A program made the position numbers and the translations under genes. Shown here one piece after another: positions 7,357-15,619 of a stretch of 64,000 bases of DNA (positions are counted from its first letter, which is position 1; every line of letters starts with the position of its first letter). The notes under the pieces were generated by a model. That model was not told the origin of the DNA. It made no database searches and saw only the letters and a program-made list of their open reading frames with translations. The stretch is from Oscillospiraceae bacterium (GTDB lineage Bacteria; Bacillota; Clostridia; Oscillospirales; Oscillospiraceae), in NCBI GenBank assembly GCA_017482385.1, contig JAFUNI010000016.1:186001-250000 (forward strand), written 5' to 3'.

Positions 7357-9078
7357 ATGGCGCAATTCCTGCAGACCTTGCAATCGGCAAACGCAGCGTA
7401 TTCCAATGTGCTGGTGAGCATTCTGCGTTACGGTGCGCCTGCTGTCGCCTTTTTGCTGCTGTTTCGCTGTATCACATCTATGCTCACCTTCCGCCGGGAA
7501 CCGGAAACCTGGGGCTGGCTACGGCTGGAGAGCGGTACCCGGTTGCCTATTACCCACTGGGAAAATGTGATCGGCCGCAGTAAGCGTAGCGATATTGTCA
7601 TCAATGTCCCCAATGTTGCCAAGACCCACAGCGTTCTTACACGCTATGACGATGGTAGCTGGTCGATAACTGCCTCGGATTCCGTTAAGGGTATTTGCGT
7701 CAACGGAGAGGTTGTTGAATGTGCAGAGCTTATGTCCGGCGATGTGATCACCGTGGGTGGTGTGAATTTGGAATTTGAAGCCATATCCGGGCGTTTGAAG
7801 CATAAACTCTCGCAGCGGCGCACAAAGGGATCGTCCTTCGGCGCAAGCTTATTTAATCTGCTGCTGCTGACAGTGCTGCAGGTTCTTGTATGCCTTGCAT
7901 TTTTGTTGAATCACGGGCAGAAAGCACCACAAACAGTTCTGCTGGCCTTTTTGGGCATTATGGCGATGGAGTGGCTGTTGCTACTCTTTTATGTGTGCAT
8001 CCGCCGTACGTCCTACGAAGTGGAAACTGTGGCTTTTTTCTTATGTACTATGGGAATGTGCGCCGTGGCGACGGTAGTACCCGGGGAAGCGCTCAAGCAG
8101 CTTTTGGCTATGGCTATGGGCCTTGGCACATTCTTGCTGATCGGCTGGTCGCTGCGAAACTTAGAACGGGCAAAAAAGATCCGCTACATAGCCGGTGTAG
8201 CGGGCATCCTGTTTTTGCTGGTGACGCTGGTATTCGGCAAGACCTATTACGGCGCAAAAAACTGGCTGGAAATCGGTCCGTTTTCATTGCAGCCCTCTGA
8301 ACTGAGTAAGGTTTGCTTTGCCTTTGTTGGCGCATCCACAATGGATCGTCTTATCAAGAAACGGAATCTGTTTTTGTTCATTGTCTATTCGGCGGTGCTG
8401 TGTGGCTGCTTGGCGCTTATGAACGATTTCGGCACAGCACTGATCTTCTTCTGCGCGTTTTTGATCATTGCGTTTCTTCGTTCCGGTAACATTGGTACCA
8501 TTGCGCTGGCAATCAGTGCTTTGGCTTTTGCCGGCGTGGTGGCACTACGGATGGCGCCTCACGCGTTGCAGCGGTTTGCCACCTGGCGGCATATTTGGGA
8601 AGACCCCTTGGATACCGGCTATCAGCAGACCCAATCTCTGATGTGTATGACCTCCGGCGGCTTGCTGGGATTAGGTGCAGGCAGAGGCTTTATGAAGTAT
8701 ATTTTCGCAGCCGATTCCGATGCGGTGTTTGCAACATTGTGCGAGGAATGGGGATTGGTGATGGGCATCTTCCTGCTTCTTGCCATTGTAGGATTAGCGC
8801 TGTTTGCAGTGCGTTCTGCCGGTTTGGGCCGCAGCAGCTTTTATACCATCAGCAGCTGCACTGCAGCGGGTATTATCTTAGTACAGGTGATCCTCAATGT
8901 GCTGGGCACGGTGGACGTGCTGCCTCTTACCGGTGTGACATTTCCTTTCGTGTCAAACGGCGGTTCCAGTATGATTTGCGCCTGGGGCTTGCTGGCCTTT
9001 ATCAAGGCCGCCGACACCCGGCAGAATGCCAGCTTTGCTGTGCGTCTGCAGAAGAAGGAGGTGGCCGTGGATGAATAG
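7357..9078 (+). CDS. FtsW/RodA/SpoVE-family (SEDS) protein with N-terminal FHA domain
   Basis: 573 residues. A first membrane helix (about 20-45) is followed by a forkhead-associated domain (about 60-125) with the phosphothreonine-binding signature VIGRSKRSDIVI and a later TH at the expected place. The rest is a polytopic SEDS core with NWLEIGPFSLQPSELSK, the hallmark loop of FtsW/RodA glycan-chain polymerases. SEDS proteins extend peptidoglycan from lipid II together with a class B penicillin-binding protein, here the next gene, whose start overlaps by 8 nt. An FHA on the same chain suggests control by Ser/Thr phosphorylation. The ATG at 7357 after GGAGGTGAT is chosen over an upstream in-frame ATG that precedes the promoter. 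Confidence 0.88.
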   Translation: MAQFLQTLQSANAAYSNVLVSILRYGAPAVAFLLLFRCITSMLTFRREPETWGWLRLESGTRLPITHWENVIGRSKRSDIVINVPNVAKTHSVLTRYDDGSWSITASDSVKGICVNGEVVECAELMSGDVITVGGVNLEFEAISGRLKHKLSQRRTKGSSFGASLFNLLLLTVLQVLVCLAFLLNHGQKAPQTVLLAFLGIMAMEWLLLLFYVCIRRTSYEVETVAFFLCTMGMCAVATVVPGEALKQLLAMAMGLGTFLLIGWSLRNLERAKKIRYIAGVAGILFLLVTLVFGKTYYGAKNWLEIGPFSLQPSELSKVCFAFVGASTMDRLIKKRNLFLFIVYSAVLCGCLALMNDFGTALIFFCAFLIIAFLRSGNIGTIALAISALAFAGVVALRMAPHALQRFATWRHIWEDPLDTGYQQTQSLMCMTSGGLLGLGAGRGFMKYIFAADSDAVFATLCEEWGLVMGIFLLLAIVGLALFAVRSAGLGRSSFYTISSCTAAGIILVQVILNVLGTVDVLPLTGVTFPFVSNGGSSMICAWGLLAFIKAADTRQNASFAVRLQKKEVAVDE

Positions 9079-10435
9079 GATAGCAACCCGCGTTTGGGCG
9101 CTGCTTCTGTTTGTGGCAGTGTTGCTGGGCGGATTTGGTTTCTTTCTCTCAGAGTATTTCACAAAAGGCTCTGATTGGGTGGTTGTGCACGGTTCGCCAC
9201 ATGTGTACAATGGCGAAAATATCGGCTGCGGCGTGGTAGTGGATCGGGATAGCACTTTGTTGGTAGACTTGAACGATGGCCGGGTGTATTCCAATGCGGA
9301 GGATCTCCGCCGGGCAACTGTCCATTGGATCGGCGACAGATACGGCAGTATCAGCGCACCGGCCCTGTCCCATTATGCCAGAGAAATGGCCGGCTTTGAC
9401 TATTTTAACGGCATCTACAATTATGGCCAGACCGGCGGTGTGGCAGAGCTTACCCTGTCTGCTGAAATGCAGACGGAAGCCCTGGAGGCCTTAGGCGATT
9501 ATAAAGGCACTGTAGCTGTGTTCAATTATAAGACGGGCGAAATTCTGTGTGCTGTGACAACCCCAACCTATGATCCGGATAATGTACCTGACTTTGATAA
9601 AGATGATCCCGCTTATGAGGGATTGTATGTGAACCGATTCATTCAGTCAGCCTATACGCCCGGTTCGATTTTTAAAATCGTCACCTTGGCGGCTGCCTTG
9701 GAAAATGATCCCGAGATCCTTAATAAAACCTTCACCTGCAAGGGGAGTATGCAGGTTGGTGCAGATGAGATCATATGCGACGACGGTGCCCATTGGGAAC
9801 AGGATTTGAAGCAGGCGTTCTGCAATTCCTGCAACTGCGCTTTTGCGCAGATCGCTATGGATCTGGGCGCCGAGGTGATGCAAAGCTTTGTGGAGAAAAT
9901 CGGTATTATGCAGCCGGTTTCCTTTGATGGTATTACTACAGAAAAGGGCAATTTTTCTGTTGTTGGCGCAGACCAAGTAAATGTTGCCTGGAGCGGAGTA
10001 GGGCAGTACCTGGATTTGGTAAACCCCTGTGCATTCCTGCGTTTCGTAGGCGCTGTTGCCAACGGAGGCAGAGCGGTCGAACCTTACTTGGTTGACCGGG
10101 TTTCCGTAGACGGAAATACAACCTACAAAGCAACTGTCCGAGCAGGAGAGCAACTGATTTCTACAGAAACAGCAGCTGTATTGCAGGAATATATGCTGAA
10201 CAATGTGACAGCAAAATACGGTGCGGAAAAATTCCCCGGTTTGATTGTAGGCGCGAAAACCGGCACAGCGGAAGTGGAAGGGCAAAAACCCAATGCGATG
10301 CTGGCGGGTTATGTTGCTGACCCGGAAATGCCCCTTGCATTTATGGTCTGTGTAGAGGACGCAGGGTACGGTAAAACTGTCTGTGTTCCCATTGCATCCC
10401 AGGTTTTGGATATAGCGGCTAAGTCGCTGAAATAA
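9071..10435 (+). CDS. Penicillin-binding protein, transpeptidase (PbpA/FtsI-like)
   Basis: 454 residues with one N-terminal membrane anchor. The transpeptidase motifs are all present: S199-I-F-K202 (SxxK), S253-C-N255 (SxN) and K396-T-G (KTG). It cross-links peptidoglycan outside the membrane and is the probable partner of the SEDS polymerase encoded just upstream, an arrangement like the mycobacterial rodA-pbpA pair. It is shorter than most class B proteins because the pedestal domain is reduced. The ATG at 9071, inside the end of the previous gene, gives the membrane anchor directly. Confidence 0.9.
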   Translation: MNRIATRVWALLLFVAVLLGGFGFFLSEYFTKGSDWVVVHGSPHVYNGENIGCGVVVDRDSTLLVDLNDGRVYSNAEDLRRATVHWIGDRYGSISAPALSHYAREMAGFDYFNGIYNYGQTGGVAELTLSAEMQTEALEALGDYKGTVAVFNYKTGEILCAVTTPTYDPDNVPDFDKDDPAYEGLYVNRFIQSAYTPGSIFKIVTLAAALENDPEILNKTFTCKGSMQVGADEIICDDGAHWEQDLKQAFCNSCNCAFAQIAMDLGAEVMQSFVEKIGIMQPVSFDGITTEKGNFSVVGADQVNVAWSGVGQYLDLVNPCAFLRFVGAVANGGRAVEPYLVDRVSVDGNTTYKATVRAGEQLISTETAAVLQEYMLNNVTAKYGAEKFPGLIVGAKTGTAEVEGQKPNAMLAGYVADPEMPLAFMVCVEDAGYGKTVCVPIASQVLDIAAKSLK

Positions 10436-10498
10436 TGTTCTTGTACGGAATCAACAAAAATTTTATCGAAAAAATGCAAAAATATTGTGTTTTGCCCG

Positions 10499-10527
10499 TT
10501 GACAAATGTTCATCGCGGAGATACAAT
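10499..10527 (+). promoter_or_regulatory. Promoter of the liv operon
   Basis: TTGACA (10499-10504), 17-bp spacer, TACAAT (10522-10527). The 75-nt leader holds a hairpin, TTGGGAA (10555-10561) with TTCCCAA (10572-10578), without a T run. Confidence 0.8.
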
Positions 10528-10604
10528 ATACCCACACTTAAAGTAAGTGAGTGTTTGGGAAAGCAAATGCCTTCCCAATCAAAGTATGAAAGGAAGATAA
10601 TGTT

Positions 10605-11777
10605 ATGAAAAGATTCCTCGCGCTTGCACTGGCTGTCCTGATGGTGGCAGCAATGTTCGCCGGCTGCAGCGGCAAGAAGAACTATGCAGCAAACAATACT
10701 GAGTATGTTATCGGTGTTTCCGGCCCTCTGACCGGTGGCGCTGCCATTTACGGCAAGGCTGTGCAGAATGCTGCTCAGATGGCTGTGGATGAGCTCAATG
10801 CAGCCGGCGGTTTGAACGGCATCAAGTTCAAGCTGGTTGCTATGGATGATAAGCACGATAAGACACAGGTTCCTACCAACTATGCGTCTCTGTTGGAAGG
10901 CGGTATGCAGCTGTCTTTGGGCACTGTTACCACCGACCCCGGTAAGGAGTTTAAGAACCTGGCCAAGGAAGACAATGTGTTCTTCCTGACTCCCTCCGCC
11001 TCCGGCGACGAGATCCCTGAGTTTGATAACGGCTATCAGATGTGCTTTGCTGACGGCAACCAGGGTAAGGTTGCAGCTGAGTTCGTGAGCAAGAACTATG
11101 CCGGCCAGACCATCGGCCTGTTCTACAAGTCCGACGATTCCTACTCCAAGGGTATCTACGATCAGTTTAAGGCCAACCTGTCCAAGGATGTTAAGACTGT
11201 AGAGACCTCTTTCAGCGATGCAAACACCACCGACTTCGGCACACAGGTCAGCACATTGAAAGACTGTGAGTTCATCTTTATGCCTATCTACTACCAGCCC
11301 GCAACGCTGTTTATGACTCAGGCCAAGTCTGTTCTTAAGGCTGATGCTGTTTATTACGGCTGCGATGGCTTTGATGGCATCGACAGCCAGGAGGGCTTTG
11401 ATATCAATTCCATTCCTCAGAAGGTTACCATGCTCTCTCACTTTAACTCCAAGGCAACCGATGGCGCCGCAAAGACCTTTATTGACAAGTATGTTGCCAA
11501 GTATGGCAAGGATACCTTGAACCAGTTTGGCGCTTCTGCTTACGACTGCATCTATGCTCTGTATGGTGCGATGAAGAAGGCTCTGGATGCTGGCAAGGAA
11601 ATTCCTGTTACCATCAGCGCTGACGAGCTTTGCGAGATCCTGAAAGAGCAGTTCAAGGGTGGCTATACTTACGAGAACGGTGTTACCGGCGAGAAGATCA
11701 CCTGGGATGAGAAGGGCTATGTTGACAAGAGCGCTATCCAATATGTTATCAAGGAAGCGAATCAAGAAGCTAACTAA
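10605..11777 (+). CDS. livJ: Branched-chain amino acid ABC transporter, substrate-binding lipoprotein
   Basis: 390 residues. Residues 1-20 are a lipoprotein signal with the lipobox FAGC, so the mature protein is lipid-anchored outside the membrane. The body is a type I periplasmic-binding fold of the LivJ family: YVIGVSGPLTGGAAIYGK, VDELNAAGGLNG and the GGMQLSLGTVTTDPG segment. It delivers branched-chain or similar amino acids to the permease pair downstream. Specificity cannot be fixed from sequence. A hairpin separates it from livH, which fits the usual excess of binding protein over membrane components. Confidence 0.92.
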   Translation: MKRFLALALAVLMVAAMFAGCSGKKNYAANNTEYVIGVSGPLTGGAAIYGKAVQNAAQMAVDELNAAGGLNGIKFKLVAMDDKHDKTQVPTNYASLLEGGMQLSLGTVTTDPGKEFKNLAKEDNVFFLTPSASGDEIPEFDNGYQMCFADGNQGKVAAEFVSKNYAGQTIGLFYKSDDSYSKGIYDQFKANLSKDVKTVETSFSDANTTDFGTQVSTLKDCEFIFMPIYYQPATLFMTQAKSVLKADAVYYGCDGFDGIDSQEGFDINSIPQKVTMLSHFNSKATDGAAKTFIDKYVAKYGKDTLNQFGASAYDCIYALYGAMKKALDAGKEIPVTISADELCEILKEQFKGGYTYENGVTGEKITWDEKGYVDKSAIQYVIKEANQEAN

Positions 11778-11795
11778 TCCATAAACACAAAGATA

Positions 11796-11827
11796 CTGCA
11801 CATACCGGCGAATGTCGGTATGTGCAG
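11796..11827 (+). terminator. Intercistronic hairpin between livJ and livH
   Basis: CTGCACATACCG pairs with CGGTATGTGCAG, followed only by TTTCGT. The weak T run suggests partial termination or mRNA 3'-end protection rather than a full stop. Confidence 0.55.
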
Positions 11828-11877
11828 TTTCGTGCTGAAATATAGAAGTGACTAAAACATAGAATTGGAAAATTAGA

Positions 11878-12750
11878 ATGGAAGTTATTGTATCTACCTT
11901 GATCAATGGTCTTAGCCTTGGCGGCATCTATGCGATGATCGCTTTGGGCTATACCATGGTCTATGGCATCGCAAAGATGCTGAACTTCGCCCACGGTGAC
12001 ATCATCATGGTGGGTGGCTATACGATTTTTGTAGCAATGGCTGCAAACAATCCGCTGCTTGCTGTTTTGGCAGCGATCATTGTCTGCGTGGTTTTGGGCG
12101 TGACCATCGAAAAAGTGGCATACCGCCCTTTGCGTGGCGCATCGCCCTTGGCAGTGCTGATCACTGCAATCGGTGTCAGCTATCTTTTGCAGAGCTTGGC
12201 GCAGATCGTTTTCGGTTCTGCACCGAAGATGGTTACGGTATATGAGTTTGGCTCTGTGGAGTTTTTGGGCACTACCATGCAGGTGTCCTCCTTGGTCACC
12301 TTGGCAGTTACCGTTGTGGTAATGACCGTGCTGACCCTGTTTGTGAAATGCACCCGTTTAGGCCGTGCAATGATCGCAGTTTCTGAGGATCGGGATGCTG
12401 CCCAGCTGATGGGTATCAATGTTAACGGTATTATTACCATCACCTTTGCCATTGGATCTTCTCTGGCAGCCCTTGCCGGACTGTTCTACCTGCTGAAAGC
12501 TCCCAATGTATCCTTTACCATGGGCGCAATGCCTGGCATTAAGGCCTTCACCGCCGCGGTCATTGGCGGTATCGGCTCCATTCCCGGCGCTATGCTTGGC
12601 GGTATTCTGTTAGGCGTGGTGGAGAGCATTTCGTATAAGATCACGGCAATTGCGCCTTACACGGATGCCATCGAGTTCTCTATCTTGATCCTGATCCTGT
12701 TGGTCAAGCCTACCGGCTTCCTTGGCAAGAAACGGAGGGAGAAAGTATGA
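11878..12750 (+). CDS. livH: Branched-chain amino acid ABC transporter permease LivH
   Basis: 290 residues, almost entirely hydrophobic, with the LivH pattern near the N-terminus (LINGLSLGGIYAMIALGYTM, then MLNFAHGDIIMVGGY) and the late PGIKAFTAAVIGGIGSIPGA loop that contacts the ATPase. It forms the membrane channel with LivM. The start is the ATG following a weak AT-rich ribosome region 100 nt after livJ. The stop overlaps livM by 4 nt (ATGA). Confidence 0.93.
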   Translation: MEVIVSTLINGLSLGGIYAMIALGYTMVYGIAKMLNFAHGDIIMVGGYTIFVAMAANNPLLAVLAAIIVCVVLGVTIEKVAYRPLRGASPLAVLITAIGVSYLLQSLAQIVFGSAPKMVTVYEFGSVEFLGTTMQVSSLVTLAVTVVVMTVLTLFVKCTRLGRAMIAVSEDRDAAQLMGINVNGIITITFAIGSSLAALAGLFYLLKAPNVSFTMGAMPGIKAFTAAVIGGIGSIPGAMLGGILLGVVESISYKITAIAPYTDAIEFSILILILLVKPTGFLGKKRREKV

Positions 12751-13877
12751 GATTGGGCAAAGTGAAAATCAATCATTACATCAACTATCTTGTGATCGGC
12801 GTGATGACACTTGTGCTGGGTATTATGTCTGCTTCCGGCGCCGGATTTGACAGCTCCATGCTGTTTTTGCTGGAAAAGATAGCTATCAGCATTATCCTTG
12901 CGGTGTCACTTTCCTTGGTGGTCGGCTTCTTGGGTGAGCTTTCTCTGGGCCATGCCGGCTTTATGTGTATTGGTGCTTACATTGGCGGTAAGGCCTCTGC
13001 TCTGCTGGTTCCGTCTATGGGTAATGGCCTGGTGCCCCTTTTGATTGCCTTGGTGGTTGGTTGTGCAGCTGCCGCTGTTTGCGGCGCAATCGTCGGCATT
13101 CCTGCCCTACGTCTGCGTGGCGACTACTTAGCTATTGTTACGCTGGCTTTTGGTGAGATCGTCAAATCTTTGTTCCTAAATACCTCGGAAAAGACCTTTG
13201 GCGGTACTTTGGGTTTGGACACACCCCGCTATGACAAGGATTACCTGTTTATTATTGCCTTTGTGCTGGTGCTGGTTACCCTTGCTATCGTGCAGAATTA
13301 TATTCGTTCCAAGCATGGCAGAGCGGTCACGGCTATTCGTGACAATGAGATCGCAGCCCGGGCTACCGGCATCAATGTGACCAAGTACAAGCTGCTGACT
13401 TTCATTCTGTCTGCGTCTTTAGCCGGTATGGCAGGCGTGCTGTACAGCTATAGCAATTACAATATCCAAAGCCTGAAGTTTGGCTATAACTATTCCATTG
13501 AGATTTTGGTTATGGTTGTGTTGGGCGGTATGGGCAATATCAACGGCTCTATCATTGCCGCTGTGCTGATTACCTGGTTGAATACCTGGCTGCCCACTAA
13601 GCTTACCGGTGACCTGGCTGTGCTGCAGAATCTGCTGTATGCTTTGGTTCTGATCGTGATCGTTATCTATAACAATGCACCTAAGCTGAAAGCGTTCCGT
13701 GATACCTATAACTTTGGCGCACTTGTGAAGAAATTCAAGAAGCACGATCCTGCCCATATCAATGATGACAAAGCAAAGTGGGATGTTGTCCCCACCAAGA
13801 TCAGCATGGACGAAGTCCTGTCTGTGGACTTTACGCCCCAGAATCTTGGCCCCGATAAAAAAGGAGGGGATAAGTAA
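12747..13877 (+). CDS. livM: Branched-chain amino acid ABC transporter permease LivM
   Basis: 376 residues. It has about eight to ten membrane segments and the LivM landmarks GELSLGHAGFMCIGAY and VVLGGMGNINGSIIAA, the latter being the coupling-helix region. Partner of LivH in the channel. A hydrophilic tail of about 60 residues follows the last helix; such tails vary in the family. It overlaps livH by 4 nt and shares its last base with the livG start codon, so the permease and ATPase genes are translationally coupled. Confidence 0.93.
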   Translation: MRLGKVKINHYINYLVIGVMTLVLGIMSASGAGFDSSMLFLLEKIAISIILAVSLSLVVGFLGELSLGHAGFMCIGAYIGGKASALLVPSMGNGLVPLLIALVVGCAAAAVCGAIVGIPALRLRGDYLAIVTLAFGEIVKSLFLNTSEKTFGGTLGLDTPRYDKDYLFIIAFVLVLVTLAIVQNYIRSKHGRAVTAIRDNEIAARATGINVTKYKLLTFILSASLAGMAGVLYSYSNYNIQSLKFGYNYSIEILVMVVLGGMGNINGSIIAAVLITWLNTWLPTKLTGDLAVLQNLLYALVLIVIVIYNNAPKLKAFRDTYNFGALVKKFKKHDPAHINDDKAKWDVVPTKISMDEVLSVDFTPQNLGPDKKGGDK

Positions 13878-14647
13878 TGGCTGAATATATGTTGGAAACC
13901 AAGAATCTTGGTATCTCTTTCGGCGGTCTGAAGGCTGCGCAGGACGTGAATATCCGCATCAAGAAGAACCAGCTGTATGGTTTGATCGGACCCAATGGCG
14001 CAGGCAAGACGACCATCTTTAACCTGCTGACCTGTATTTACAAGCCCACCACCGGTACTTTTTACTTAGATGGCGAGGAAATGGTCGGCCTGGCTCCCCA
14101 TAAGATCAATCAAAAAGGCATTGCCCGTACCTTCCAGAACATCCGCCTGTTTAACAATATGACAGTGGTTCGTAATGTTATGGTAGGCCTTCACAATTGC
14201 CCAGAGTACAAGTGCAGCGTGCTGGAATCCTTCTTGCGCCTGCCCCGCCATTTCAAGGTAGAAAAGGAAATGCGGGAGAAGGCAAAGGAGCTGCTCCGGA
14301 TCTTTGGCTTGGAGGAGGAACGGAACAACCTGGCCTGCAACCTGCCTTACGGCAAGCAGCGCAAGCTGGAGATTGCCCGCGCTCTTGCGACCAATCCCAA
14401 GATTCTGCTGCTGGATGAACCTGCAGCTGGTATGAACCCCAATGAAACAGAGGATCTGGCACAGACCATCCGCTTCATCCGGGATAATTTTGATATGACC
14501 ATCCTGCTGATCGAGCACGATATGCGTTTTGTTTCTGAGCTGTGTGACGAGTTGACAGTTCTGTCGTTCGGTACTGTTCTGGCCCAGGGCGATACAAAGA
14601 CTGTGCTGCAGGATCCCGAGGTCATTAAAGCCTACATCGGAGGATAA
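13877..14647 (+). CDS. livG: Branched-chain amino acid ABC transporter ATP-binding protein LivG
   Basis: 256 residues. Walker A is GPNGAGKTT, the signature-like motif is LPYGKQRKLEIARAL (a variant of LSGGQ usual in LivG), and Walker B is ILLLDEPAAG. The C-terminal segment typical of LivG ends in VIKAYIGG. It powers uptake together with LivF at the cytoplasmic face of LivHM. The ribosome site AAGGAGGGGATAAG is strong. Confidence 0.94.
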   Translation: MAEYMLETKNLGISFGGLKAAQDVNIRIKKNQLYGLIGPNGAGKTTIFNLLTCIYKPTTGTFYLDGEEMVGLAPHKINQKGIARTFQNIRLFNNMTVVRNVMVGLHNCPEYKCSVLESFLRLPRHFKVEKEMREKAKELLRIFGLEEERNNLACNLPYGKQRKLEIARALATNPKILLLDEPAAGMNPNETEDLAQTIRFIRDNFDMTILLIEHDMRFVSELCDELTVLSFGTVLAQGDTKTVLQDPEVIKAYIGG

Positions 14648-14651
14648 CACA

Positions 14652-15362
14652 ATGGCATTGTTGGAAGTAAATGATTTGGAAGTGTACTATGGTGTTATCC
14701 GCGCGCTGAAGGGCATCAGTTTCCAGGTCAACGAGGGTGAGATCGTATCCCTCATCGGCGCAAACGGCGCCGGTAAGACCACGATGATGCAGAGCGTGGT
14801 AGGCATCATTCCCAAGCGCAGCGGTACGGTCATCTTTGATGGCCAGGACATTACCAAGACACCCTGCCACAAGATCGTGAAGCTGGGTATGACCCAGGTG
14901 CCTGAGGGCAGACGGATTTTCCAGGAGCTGAGTGTTTACGACAATTTGTTGATGGGTGCTTACTCAGTTAAGGATCAGCAACAGTTTAAGGAAGATTTGG
15001 AGGCCGCTTTTGCGCGTTTCCCCAGACTGGCAGAACGCCGCAAGCAGATCGCTGGCACGCTCTCTGGCGGTGAGCAACAGATGTTGGCAATGTCCCGGGC
15101 GCTTATGACCCGTCCGAAGCTTTTGATGCTGGATGAGCCTTCTATGGGCTTAGCTCCCATTTTGGTTGATCAGATCTTTGAGATCATCAAAGAACTAAAC
15201 GAGGCGGGCACTACTATTTTGCTTGTTGAGCAGAATGCCAGCAAGGCTTTGGAGATATCCGACAGGGCTTATGTGCTGGAAACCGGCTGTGTGACCTTAA
15301 GCGGCACCGGCAAGGAGCTGGCCAACAGCCCCGAGGTTCAAAAAGCCTACTTGGGCGGTTAA
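14652..15362 (+). CDS. livF: Branched-chain amino acid ABC transporter ATP-binding protein LivF
   Basis: 236 residues, the normal LivF length. Walker A GANGAGKTT, signature LSGGEQQMLAMSRAL, Walker B LLMLDEPSMGLAP, followed by the H-loop region. It is the last gene of the operon, 4 nt after livG, and is followed by an intrinsic terminator that overlaps a small downstream gene. Confidence 0.94.
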   Translation: MALLEVNDLEVYYGVIRALKGISFQVNEGEIVSLIGANGAGKTTMMQSVVGIIPKRSGTVIFDGQDITKTPCHKIVKLGMTQVPEGRRIFQELSVYDNLLMGAYSVKDQQQFKEDLEAAFARFPRLAERRKQIAGTLSGGEQQMLAMSRALMTRPKLLMLDEPSMGLAPILVDQIFEIIKELNEAGTTILLVEQNASKALEISDRAYVLETGCVTLSGTGKELANSPEVQKAYLGG

Positions 15363-15367
15363 AATCA

Positions 15368-15404
15368 AACACCCCTTGCATACACTTGTGCAGGGGGTGT
15401 TTTT
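15368..15404 (+). terminator. Terminator of the liv operon
   Basis: AACACCCCTTGCA pairs with TGCAGGGGGTGTT (one G-T pair), followed by TTTT. Its 3' arm also carries the only Shine-Dalgarno-like run (GGGGGTG) for the small gene that starts right after it. Confidence 0.8.
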
Positions 15405-15554
15405 ATGTGCCGACGCAATCAGCTTTTGGGTTGCGCACTATTGGCCTTTGGTTTAGGAATGCTATTTGGTACTTGGTTGGAAAGCGGTCTGATCTGTTGT
15501 TTGCTTGGATTGCTTGCAGTTTTGTGGGGGTTTGCTATATGCCGGAGAAAATAG
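15405..15554 (+). CDS. Small membrane protein (49 aa), hypothetical
   Basis: ATG at 15405, TAG at 15552-15554. The protein begins MCRRNQLLGCALLAFGLG and ends FAICRRK. It has two short hydrophobic stretches joined by LESGL and is basic at both ends, as in other small double-spanning membrane proteins of Clostridia that I recall near spore genes. No function is known to me. It lies between the liv operon and a DUF3794-LysM gene. A different frame over the same bases encodes 73 residues with no comparable pattern. Confidence 0.6.
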   Translation: MCRRNQLLGCALLAFGLGMLFGTWLESGLICCLLGLLAVLWGFAICRRK

Positions 15555-15619
15555 TTGGCATAAACCTGTCCCCGGGTGAATATGCTTTGGTATCAGAAGA
15601 GCCATAAGGAGTGATTGAA

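Noticed and set aside
10419..11927. 502-codon open frame antisense to livJ and the start of livH
   Set aside because: Shadow frame across two real genes and the intercistronic hairpin; the residues show no domain pattern.
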